DNA from: CADDYX01 sp045809945
GTDB lineage: Bacteria > Verrucomicrobiota > Verrucomicrobiia > Chthoniobacterales > UBA10450
Assembly: GCA_045809945.1 (NCBI GenBank)
Contig: JBJMWW010000147.1
Location: 1-17,266 of the forward strand
DNA length: 17,266 nt
Reading direction: 5' to 3'
A model generated the notes under the pieces. The model was not told where the DNA came from, did no database searches, and saw only the letters and a program-made list of their open reading frames with translations. The position numbers and the translations under genes were made by a program. Each line of letters begins with the position of its first letter. Within the stretch, counting starts at the first letter, position 1. Shown one piece after another: positions 4,840 through 11,729 of this stretch.

Positions 4840-7611
4840 ATGACGAGCGCCGAGATCCGTCAATCGTTTCTCAATTTCTTTCGCGGGAAACAGCACACCA
4901 TCGTGCCGTCGTCGTCGCTTCTGCCGGACTCACCCAACCTCCTTTTCACCAACGCGGGCATGAACCAGTTCGTGCCGATTTTCTTGGGCCAACAGAAGCC
5001 GCCGTGGCAGCCACCGCGTACTGTAGACACGCAGAAATGCATCCGTGCCGGCGGCAAACACAACGATCTTGATGACGTCGGGCTCGACACCTATCACCAC
5101 ACGTTTTTCGAGATGCTCGGCAATTGGAGCTTCGGCGATTACTTCAAGAAAGAAGCGATCGAGTGGGCATGGGAGCTGGTCGTCCAGCACTGGAAATTTC
5201 CCGCGAATCGCCTCTACGCCACCGTCTACAAACCAGGAAATGGCGAACCGGCCGAGTTCGACCAGGAAGCGCACGACCACTGGAAGCGTTTGTTCGATAA
5301 AGCCGGACTCGATCCCGCTGTCCACATCGTCAACGGGAACAAGAAGGATAACTTCTGGATGATGGGCGACACCGGCCCATGCGGTCCGTGCAGCGAGTTG
5401 CACGTCGATCTCACGCCGGCTGGCGATACGCAGGGTTCGTTAGTGAATGCCGGCGACGCGCGGTGCATGGAGATCTGGAATCTGGTCTTCATTCAATTCA
5501 ATGCGAACCCCAACGGCACCTTCACGCCGCTGCCCGCGCGCCATGTCGATACGGGCATGGGCTTCGAGCGCGTGACCGGAATCATTCAATGCACGAAAGA
5601 CCTGACCGATTTCACCGGCACTATCTCGAACTACGAAACCGACGTTTTTCGCCCGATCTTCGACGAAATCGAGAAGCGGAGCGGCAAACGCTACACGGCC
5701 ACGCTGCCGAAAGCCGGCAGCACCGGCGAAAGCGAGCAGGAGAAGATCGACGTCGCATTCCGCGTCATCGCCGATCACATCCGCACGCTGAGCTTCGCGG
5801 TCGCTGACGGCATTCAACCGAGCAACGAAGGGCGTGGCTACGTTCTGCGCCGCATCCTGCGGCGGGCGGTTCGCTACGGCCGTTCATTGGGTTTTCACGA
5901 ACCATTCTTCTATCAGATCGTCGACGTGCTCGTCCGCACGATGGGCGACGTCTTTCCTCAGCTGCGCGAGAAGCAGGATCTTGTCAGGCAAACCATTCGT
6001 CGCGAAGAAGAGTCATTTAACAAAACCCTCGATCGCGGCCTCGAACTGTTCGAGCGCGAGGTCAGGACGGCAGATTCTGTCTCTGGCGAGTTCGCGTTTC
6101 GATTGTACGACGAGCAGGGGTTTCCGCTCGATCTGACAGAACTCATGGCGCGGGAGCGCGGCCTTTCGGTTGACGTCGCTGCTTTCGAAAAACTGATGGA
6201 TGAGCAGCGCGAGCGCGCGCGGAAAGCGCAGAAGAAGCAGGTCATCAGCGTTGAAGATGGGAAGCTGGACGTCGCGCCGACGAAATTCCTTGGCTACGAT
6301 TTTGTCGAAGCCGAGGCAGTCGTTGAAGCAGTGCTACCAGGCCGCGCGCCTAACGAGTTGAACATTCTCCTCGATCGAACGCCTCTTTATGCGGAGATGG
6401 GCGGGCAGGTTGGCGATCACGGGTTACTACATGTGCCGGGACATGACCGGACCGAAGTCGGGCAGCTCGCAATTTCGGATACGCAAAAACGCGGCGATGT
6501 TTTTCTGCACATCAGCACTTTGCGCGACGGACGGGCGCCGGAGCCGGGCGAAGCGGTGCGCGTCGCGGTGGATCTTGCGCGGCGAAATCCGATTCAGCGG
6601 CATCACACGGTGACGCACCTGCTGCACTGGGCATTGCACGAAGTTGTATCGAAAGATGCCGTGCAGAAGGGCAGCTACGTCGGGCCGGAAAAGTTGACCT
6701 TCGATTTTTCCTCCGCCGCGCTCACGCATCAGCAGGTGCGCGACGTCGAGAGGCTGGTGAATGAGCGCATCACGGCAGACGCGCCGGTTTCGTGGACCGA
6801 GATCCCGTACGCGGAGGCGAAGCAGCGTTCCGATATCCAGCAGTTCTTCGGCGATAAGTACGGTGAACTCGTGCGCGTGGTGCAGATTGGTGGGAAGCCT
6901 AACGAGTTGAATGGCTACTCGATGGAATTGTGCGGCGGCACCCATGTGCGCAATACCGGCGACATCAAGTTCTTCAAGATTGTGAGCGAAGGCGCGATTG
7001 CGGCTGGCATTCGACGAATCGAAGCCGTCGCGGGCGATGAGGTGATGGAATGGGCGAAGCGCGAAGCTGCGAAGCAGGATGAGAAGTTCGGCGTGCTGGG
7101 ACGAAAGAGAGCCCTCAGCCCACTCGCAACTTTTGAAACGAGAGATGCATCGACAGCGGTGAGTTCAATCGGCTCCCGTGCCACGCAACTCAAACAGCTC
7201 GAAGATGACGTGCATGAGTGGGAGAAGCAGCATGCGAAAGCAGCGGAGGCGGAATTGCACAAACGCGCCGCGTCGATTGCGGACGAACTCGCCGCTGCTC
7301 ACAAAGCCGACGAATCTTGCGTCGCCCAGGTTGAGAATGCGGACGGCGCCACATTGCAGGCCGTCGCCGATATCCTGAAAGTGAAAATCGCGGTACCGAT
7401 TTTTTTAATTGGAGCGAGTGACAGCCGCGTCGATCTGGTCGCCGCCGTTCCGAAAAATTCGAAGCTCCGCGCGAACGAGTTGATCCAGCAGGTTGCGCCG
7501 ATCGTTGGTGGCAAAGGCGGCGGCCGCCCGGAAAGCGCGCGTGGCGCTGGCAAGGATTCGTCGAAGATCGCGGAGGCTTTAGAGCGGGCGCGCGAACTCA
7601 TCAGACAATGA
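4840..7611 (+). CDS. alaS: Alanyl-tRNA synthetase
   Basis: AlaRS attaches alanine to tRNA-Ala and hydrolyses mischarged Ser/Gly-tRNA. The 923-residue protein is slightly longer than the E. coli enzyme (about 875). The class II catalytic domain begins at residue 1 (SAEIRQSFLNFF, then GNWSFGDYFKKEAI at 95-108). The editing domain has the zinc ligands His589-x3-His593 (HHTVTH) and Cys698-x3-His702 (CGGTH). A helical stretch near 780-840 leads into a C-terminal DHHA1 domain with the Gly-rich GGKGGGRPESARGAG near 890. The sequence opens GTG-ATG, and ATG 4840 is favoured over GTG 4837 because family members begin at this Met-Thr-Ser. No ribosome binding site is visible. The stop overlaps the next gene start by 4 nt (ATGA). 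Confidence 0.97.
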   Translation: MTSAEIRQSFLNFFRGKQHTIVPSSSLLPDSPNLLFTNAGMNQFVPIFLGQQKPPWQPPRTVDTQKCIRAGGKHNDLDDVGLDTYHHTFFEMLGNWSFGDYFKKEAIEWAWELVVQHWKFPANRLYATVYKPGNGEPAEFDQEAHDHWKRLFDKAGLDPAVHIVNGNKKDNFWMMGDTGPCGPCSELHVDLTPAGDTQGSLVNAGDARCMEIWNLVFIQFNANPNGTFTPLPARHVDTGMGFERVTGIIQCTKDLTDFTGTISNYETDVFRPIFDEIEKRSGKRYTATLPKAGSTGESEQEKIDVAFRVIADHIRTLSFAVADGIQPSNEGRGYVLRRILRRAVRYGRSLGFHEPFFYQIVDVLVRTMGDVFPQLREKQDLVRQTIRREEESFNKTLDRGLELFEREVRTADSVSGEFAFRLYDEQGFPLDLTELMARERGLSVDVAAFEKLMDEQRERARKAQKKQVISVEDGKLDVAPTKFLGYDFVEAEAVVEAVLPGRAPNELNILLDRTPLYAEMGGQVGDHGLLHVPGHDRTEVGQLAISDTQKRGDVFLHISTLRDGRAPEPGEAVRVAVDLARRNPIQRHHTVTHLLHWALHEVVSKDAVQKGSYVGPEKLTFDFSSAALTHQQVRDVERLVNERITADAPVSWTEIPYAEAKQRSDIQQFFGDKYGELVRVVQIGGKPNELNGYSMELCGGTHVRNTGDIKFFKIVSEGAIAAGIRRIEAVAGDEVMEWAKREAAKQDEKFGVLGRKRALSPLATFETRDASTAVSSIGSRATQLKQLEDDVHEWEKQHAKAAEAELHKRAASIADELAAAHKADESCVAQVENADGATLQAVADILKVKIAVPIFLIGASDSRVDLVAAVPKNSKLRANELIQQVAPIVGGKGGGRPESARGAGKDSSKIAEALERARELIRQ

Positions 7612-8090
7612 AGCGGGCAGCGCTCGTTCCGCTGTCACTCTGCGCGCTCGCTTTCGTCACGTGCCGGAAAGATGAGCCGGCGCCGAACCTGACCGCATTA
7701 CAGTTTCCGGTGGCGGTGCTTTTCGAAAACAGCTCGACGCGCCTGTGCGGCGAACCAGCGGAGCTGACGACTATGCACACCAACGCGATCGTTTTGAATG
7801 ACGCGCCGCCGGTCGCGATCGATTCGCAATTCAGGATCTATTCGTTGGAACGCTTCCGCTCGACTCACGGCGGACTCTGGCTCATGGCAAATCCGAGCGG
7901 TTCGACGGAGGTGACGTTCGACCTGAAGCCACAAAAATCAGGACGTGACAATGCCCGCGCGTTGTTTGCAAAACATCTGCAAAAGCAGACGTGGCAAACG
8001 GACCTGCCGGAGCTGCAGAAGTCCCTCGCTGCTAAACAAACATTACGCGAGATGGTCGCTGTCGTGCAGCGACAGCCGGAGAAAAACTAA
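7608..8090 (+). CDS. Small exported protein of unknown function, overlapping alaS
   Basis: I do not recognise this 160-residue protein. It starts with a basic, hydrophobic export segment (MKRAALVPLSLCALAFV) ending at Cys19. The preceding Phe-Val-Thr is a poor lipobox, so it could be a lipoprotein or a normally processed periplasmic protein. A second cysteine (Cys47, RLCGEP) might form a disulfide with Cys19 if that is not lipidated. The middle has an alternating hydrophobic pattern suggesting beta structure, and the last 45 residues look helical and basic. Its ATG overlaps the alaS stop (ATGA), so translation is probably coupled. Its stop overlaps that of the convergent beta-propeller gene by 4 nt. 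Coding is supported by the tight overlap and the export signal. Confidence 0.7.
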   Translation: MKRAALVPLSLCALAFVTCRKDEPAPNLTALQFPVAVLFENSSTRLCGEPAELTTMHTNAIVLNDAPPVAIDSQFRIYSLERFRSTHGGLWLMANPSGSTEVTFDLKPQKSGRDNARALFAKHLQKQTWQTDLPELQKSLAAKQTLREMVAVVQRQPEKN

Positions 8091-8986
8091 CGCTGCGCCG
8101 CGCTCGGCAGGGTGGCATTTTTCACGAGCAGCTTCTTGTCCTTGCCGTCAGTGCCTAACGACATCCTGTAAATCGAAGGATTTTTTTCCCCGGCTGTTTG
8201 GGAAGCGAAGACGACGCACTCTTCACCGCACCAGTTCGAGTCCCAGGCATAAAGTGTTTCTGGAGTTTGGCGCGTCGCCTTTTCGCTCTGCAAATCGATC
8301 GTCCAGATCGCCGGCGGCGGACCGTCCCATCCTTTGCGCTCCTTCTCGTCCATTTCGACGTCGAGCAGGAGTGTCTTGCCATCCGGCGAAATGTTCAGCC
8401 GCACATTGCCGCTCATTCCGCCGTGCGGGACCAACTGCTCGATCGGCCATTTCTTCATGACGCTGCCGTCGAGGCTAAGCTGATACAGATTCTCCATGTC
8501 TTGTCCGAAAAATGACTGGCCGTCGTGTGCCCAGGTCGCGGACCAGTAGTTCTGATGTTCGCCGCCGGTGTTCGGGATGAATTTGAAATCGCTGCCGTCG
8601 GCGTTCATCACCGCAATCCGCATTTCATTTTCCACATAGGCGTAGAAGAGAAGCCGCTGGCCGTCGTGCGACCACGTCGCCTGTAGACAATTGTCACTCG
8701 GCACTTCGTCGAAAACCTTTACCTGCTGAGTTGCGAGGTCGGCCACCGCGATCTTGCGATGCGCAGGCTGACCGACCGCCTGCACGGTGTTGAACGCGAG
8801 CCGCGTTCCATCGGGCGAGAGCGCCGGGGATTGTCCGTTCGCGATCTTCTTCGCGCCGGAGCCGTCGATGTTCGCGACCCAGACAGCGTCGGATTTTTCG
8901 AAGGCAAGCTTGGTCGGCGCAGCGATGCCCGGCGTTGTGGTCGCGAGTACCGCGCAGGCAGTAAGGACGTTCCAATTCGCGATCAA
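8087..8986 (-). CDS. Exported TolB-like beta-propeller (PD40 repeat) protein
   Basis: The protein resembles the WD40-like beta-propeller repeats found in TolB and related periplasmic proteins, which usually mediate protein contacts or accompany peptidases. Repeats of the pattern SPDGTRLAF, SHDGQRLLF, AHDGQSFF and SPDGKTLLL are spaced along the chain, each after a W/A-T/L strand, and are interleaved with VANIDGSG and VMNADGSDF motifs. No catalytic domain is attached. Reading extends far upstream, but that part overlaps the DUF3667 gene in another frame and lacks repeats. A TTG at 8986 gives a 299-residue product beginning with a signal peptide that ends near GIAAP. That TTG overlaps the upstream stop codon (TTGA), indicating coupled translation. 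It ends tail-to-tail with the small exported gene. Confidence 0.8.
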   Translation of the reverse strand: MIANWNVLTACAVLATTTPGIAAPTKLAFEKSDAVWVANIDGSGAKKIANGQSPALSPDGTRLAFNTVQAVGQPAHRKIAVADLATQQVKVFDEVPSDNCLQATWSHDGQRLLFYAYVENEMRIAVMNADGSDFKFIPNTGGEHQNYWSATWAHDGQSFFGQDMENLYQLSLDGSVMKKWPIEQLVPHGGMSGNVRLNISPDGKTLLLDVEMDEKERKGWDGPPPAIWTIDLQSEKATRQTPETLYAWDSNWCGEECVVFASQTAGEKNPSIYRMSLGTDGKDKKLLVKNATLPSAAQR

Positions 8987-10311
8987 TCTGGCAATAGAAT
9001 TGTCACCACGGCGGTTACTCCGACGGCCAGGATCAGGATGACGAAATACACGATGCCGCCGACGATGAATTTCAGAGTGCTTCGGAACCAGCCCTGCGCA
9101 TAGACGCGTCGGATCGATACGAACACTTGAACGAAAACAACGATCGAAAGCGCCACAGTTACGAGTATTCGCGCCAGATTCGACCATTGCGCAAGGCCCA
9201 GCGCGAGCAGCGTGATCACGACAACCGCTACGTAGACGAAACTGTGGATATGCAGCGCGTAGACGAGATGCTCGACATAAAATCGGCGCCGCCGGATGTA
9301 GAGCATCTTCAGGACGAAAGCGAAGAGCGGGATACAACAGAGCATCATCGGCGGCAGGTTGTTGCGCAGCGTTTGCAGGAAGAGCTTCAAGTTGGTGCCG
9401 TGTTCGCCGATCTTGTGTTTGACGCGATCCTGCAGCCATTTTTCGAACGGCGTCTTCGCCTTGTCGTCATTATCGTCGATGTGAATGTCGATTGGGCCGC
9501 CCTCGGGCAGTTCGGGCGCGGCCTCTGGGGGCGCCGGGGACGCCACCGCTGATTCGTCCGGGGGCGCTACGGGCGGCGCCGGTGAAGCCGCCGTTGATCC
9601 ATCCGGCGGAACCGGCGGTGCCGGCTTTCGCGGTGTGCGCGGAATCATGGCCAACGCAGCCTTCAGTTTCGCGCGGTCCTCGACTTTCATTTTGTTCTTC
9701 ATCTTCTCTTTTACCGCTGAGTTGATGATCTCTTTCAGATCCGCGCGTTCCTGATCACTGATGCTGCCGTTGGCCTGCACAATGCGATTCCGGATGGAAT
9801 CGATTTTTGCCTGCTGATCCTGCGGCAACGCTGAATCCGGCCCGGTAAGTTGCGCGAGCGTGGCGCTGATTTGGGCGCGGTCCTTCGGATCGAGAACAAC
9901 GTGATTGCCGACGTGCACCATGCGCGCGATGAGGAAAAACGCGATGCTCGCCAGCAGATAGAGGCGCAACGGATGGACGTAGCGTGCACGGCGTCCGGCG
10001 TTGAAGTCGTTCGTCAACTGCCACGGCCGAATTAGCAAAACGCCGATCGTGCTGAGGAATTTCGTGTCCCAGTTGAGAAAGGAATCGGCTGCGTCGATCA
10101 GCACGCGCCAGAGCGAGCGATGGTAATCGATCGCGTGCTGTCCGCATGCCGAGCAGTACGGGCCGCTCAGCGGGGCGCCGCAGTTCTCGCAATGCGTCAG
10201 GACACGTTCGTCCGTTCGGCGAGAGCGCTTGCGCCGCCGCCCGCGCTTACCTTCAGTCGTCGCATCGATCGCCGCATCGCCGAGAATGAGTTGCGTCGAG
10301 TCGTCCGACAT
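8983..10311 (-). CDS. DUF3667 zinc-ribbon integral membrane protein
   Basis: The 442-residue product matches the DUF3667 pattern. A basic N-terminus is followed by a zinc ribbon with CENC (C41, C44) and CSAC (C53, C56). Then comes a conserved LSTIGVLLIRPWQLTNDF-GRRARYVHPLRLYL segment at 86-120, running into a first membrane helix (about 117-134). A long hydrophilic section (135-318) contains a Pro/Ala/Ser linker of two imperfect 14-15-residue repeats (231-259) and an acidic IDIHIDDNDD patch. Four further hydrophobic helices lie near 320-338, 349-374, 379-400 and 413-440. The family function is unknown. The ATG at 10311 follows a hairpin that includes its only Shine-Dalgarno-like AGG. The stop overlaps the TTG of the beta-propeller gene, so the two probably act in one transcript. 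Confidence 0.88.
   Translation of the reverse strand: MSDDSTQLILGDAAIDATTEGKRGRRRKRSRRTDERVLTHCENCGAPLSGPYCSACGQHAIDYHRSLWRVLIDAADSFLNWDTKFLSTIGVLLIRPWQLTNDFNAGRRARYVHPLRLYLLASIAFFLIARMVHVGNHVVLDPKDRAQISATLAQLTGPDSALPQDQQAKIDSIRNRIVQANGSISDQERADLKEIINSAVKEKMKNKMKVEDRAKLKAALAMIPRTPRKPAPPVPPDGSTAASPAPPVAPPDESAVASPAPPEAAPELPEGGPIDIHIDDNDDKAKTPFEKWLQDRVKHKIGEHGTNLKLFLQTLRNNLPPMMLCCIPLFAFVLKMLYIRRRRFYVEHLVYALHIHSFVYVAVVVITLLALGLAQWSNLARILVTVALSIVVFVQVFVSIRRVYAQGWFRSTLKFIVGGIVYFVILILAVGVTAVVTILLPD
9535..9621 (-). repeat. Tandem Pro/Ala linker repeat inside the DUF3667 gene
   Basis: Two imperfect units of 42 and 45 bp encode APPVPPDGSTAASP and APPVAPPDESAVASP, followed by a partial unit (APPEAAPE). 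Such repeats grow and shrink by slippage, and the encoded linker is probably flexible and not conserved in length. Confidence 0.6.
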
Positions 10312-10312
10312 T

Positions 10313-10333
10313 CCGGCCTAGAATAAAGGCCGG
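10313..10333 (-). promoter_or_regulatory. Hairpin covering the DUF3667 ribosome binding site
   Basis: CCGGCCT (10313-10319) and AGGCCGG (10327-10333) are perfect 7-bp arms with a 7-nt AT-rich loop. Read toward the gene, the stem ends 1 nt before the ATG and contains AGG, 5 nt before the start. Folded mRNA would hide the initiation site. No T-run follows in either direction, so it is not a terminator. Confidence 0.4.
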
Positions 10334-10360
10334 CGCGAGCGACGTCTATTCAGGAGATTG

Positions 10361-10389
10361 TTGACACCAATCTGCCCGATCGTTACGCA
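10361..10389 (+). promoter_or_regulatory. Candidate promoter of the small periplasmic protein gene
   Basis: A perfect TTGACA (10361-10366) stands 17 bp before TACGCA (10384-10389), a poor -10 element. Transcription would begin within a few bases of the ATG at 10399, giving a very short leader or none. The exact -35 match is the main support. Confidence 0.3.
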
Positions 10390-10398
10390 AATTGGACA

Positions 10399-10632
10399 AT
10401 GAAAAAACAGACCTTCATTGGTACTGTCGTCCTGCTGTTTGCGGTCACCGCACCTGTCATCGCGGATCAGGGAAATATGAACGACCCACTTGGCCATCTT
10501 CGTGCGGCGCGTGCCTCACTCGAGCGGGCGGAGCGGAACAAGGGCGGCCATCGCGAGCGCGCGATCGAGCATGTGAACGCCGTAATTCACGAAGTCGAGG
10601 CCGGCGTCGCCTTCGCCCGCAGGCATCACTAA
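10399..10632 (+). CDS. Small periplasmic helical protein with a KGGHR motif
   Basis: The 77-residue product starts with a clear signal peptide (MKKQTFIGTVVLLFAVTAPVIA, cleavage after Ala22 before DQG). The mature 55 residues form two predicted amphipathic helices, LGHLRAARASLERAERN and RERAIEHVNAVIHEVEAGVAFAR, joined by Lys-Gly-Gly-His-Arg, and end in His-His. I recall this pattern, with helices around a KGGHR turn, in small exported proteins of Verrucomicrobia, Planctomycetes and Acidobacteria, without a known function. The many His and Glu residues could allow metal binding, which is speculation. No ribosome binding site precedes the ATG. It is divergent from the DUF3667 gene (87-nt gap) and convergent with the YebC-family gene. 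Confidence 0.75.
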   Translation: MKKQTFIGTVVLLFAVTAPVIADQGNMNDPLGHLRAARASLERAERNKGGHRERAIEHVNAVIHEVEAGVAFARRHH

Positions 10633-10665
10633 ACTCTGCGAGGTGATTGTCGTCGCGTAATCGAA

Positions 10666-11397
10666 CTACAACGCTGCCCAAACGCGGTGGACATCGTCGT
10701 GGTCTTCCAATATCTGGAGAAACTCGCCGACGTGCTCGCGGTCCGCTTCGTCTAACGAAACGTTGCTCTTTGGAATGTAGCCGAGCTCGCTGGTCACAAC
10801 TGTCCAGCCATTTTGCGAAAGCCATTGCGAGACGGAATGCACGTCCGTTCGCTCGGTGGTGAATCGCGCACCGGTCGCCCCGTCTGGAATGTCGTCATTT
10901 TCGGCGTGCGAGAGCGGCTCGACGTTCTGAGCGCCCGCTTCAATTGCGGCCGCTTCGATATCTGCGTTTGCATCGGCGGCGTGCGCTTCAACGATGCCGA
11001 GGTGATCGAAGAGAAACTTGTTGCTGCCGGGCGCGCCGAGCTGGCCGCCTTTCTTGAAGAGGACGCGAATCTCGGGCGCGGTGCGGTTGTTGTTGTCCGT
11101 TAGCACCTCGACGATCAGCGGCACCTTGTGCGGCGCGTAGCCTTCGAAGACCACATGCTCCATCTCGAGTTTTTCGCCGCCAAGACCGGCGCCCTTCTTG
11201 ATCGCGCGCTCAATCACGTCGCGTGAGACGCTGGCCTTCCGGGCCTTTTCAACTGCGGCTGAAAGACGGGCGTTCGCGTTCGGATCGGCGCCTCCGAGTT
11301 TCGCCGCGACGGAAATTTCCTTCACCAGCTTGCCTGTGACCTGGCCTTTTTTGAGGCCCGCGACTTCGCGCTTCGCGTGCAACCACTGCCGTCCCAT
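10666..11397 (-). CDS. yebC: YebC/PmpR-family protein (TACO1-like)
   Basis: YebC-family proteins are cytosolic. Some were described as DNA-binding regulators, and more recent work links the family to translation through difficult nascent peptides. The 243 residues cover the whole family: an N-terminal helical domain (MGRQWLHAKREVAGLKKGQV, VKEISVAAKLGGADPNANARL, then SRDVIERAIKKGAG) and the conserved EGYAPHKVPLIVEVLTDNNNRTAPEIR block near 86-112 with KKGGQLGAPGS after it. A C-terminal domain ends in EDHDDVHRVWAAL. The opening MGRQW is closer to the YeeN branch than to the usual AGHSKW. A GGAG stands only 2 nt from the ATG at 11397, closer than ideal. A small membrane-protein gene lies 45 nt upstream on the same strand and may be co-transcribed. 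Confidence 0.93.
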   Translation of the reverse strand: MGRQWLHAKREVAGLKKGQVTGKLVKEISVAAKLGGADPNANARLSAAVEKARKASVSRDVIERAIKKGAGLGGEKLEMEHVVFEGYAPHKVPLIVEVLTDNNNRTAPEIRVLFKKGGQLGAPGSNKFLFDHLGIVEAHAADANADIEAAAIEAGAQNVEPLSHAENDDIPDGATGARFTTERTDVHSVSQWLSQNGWTVVTSELGYIPKSNVSLDEADREHVGEFLQILEDHDDVHRVWAAL

Positions 11398-11442
11398 GGC
11401 TCCGCAGTAGCAGCGAAGCCGACCGACGACAAGCGCTCGCGA

Positions 11443-11652
11443 TTATCGAAAAAGCAGCAGGCTGGCCGTGAGGGCAGCGCCGATTCCCCAGACCGCCAAC
11501 GCGTCGGCCACAAAATACGGGTAGACCATCAGCGCCAGACCGGTAAACATCGGACGCCAAACGGCCTGGCGTTTGCCGTAAAGAAATGCAACGAAACCGA
11601 TCGAGCCGAAGATCAACCCTGCGAGCAATTCTGCCGTGGAAAACGCAGGCAT
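11443..11652 (-). CDS. Small two-helix membrane protein with a YGKRQ loop
   Basis: The 69-residue product is almost entirely two hydrophobic helices (about 8-25 and 36-67) joined by a basic loop, YGKRQAVWRP. Small proteins with the order LIFGSIGF, YGK+Q, GLALMVYPYFV are found widely in proteobacteria and Verrucomicrobia as conserved hypothetical inner-membrane proteins. No biochemical role is established that I know of. The ATG at 11652 has no ribosome binding site. It lies 45 nt upstream of the yebC-type gene and is divergent from the permease (77-nt gap). The match to this pattern supports it as a real gene despite its size. Confidence 0.72.
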   Translation of the reverse strand: MPAFSTAELLAGLIFGSIGFVAFLYGKRQAVWRPMFTGLALMVYPYFVADALAVWGIGAALTASLLLFR

Positions 11653-11729
11653 GCGGAATTTCAGAGCTTATCGCGCACCAAACCTTGGTCCGAGGCGAGC
11701 GCCGCCGCAGCGTCTGACGAACTAAGAAC

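Noticed and set aside
8987..9439. Upstream extension of the beta-propeller gene to 450 residues
   Set aside because: This part overlaps DUF3667 in another frame, has low-complexity Arg/Ala-rich translation and would bury the signal peptide inside the chain.
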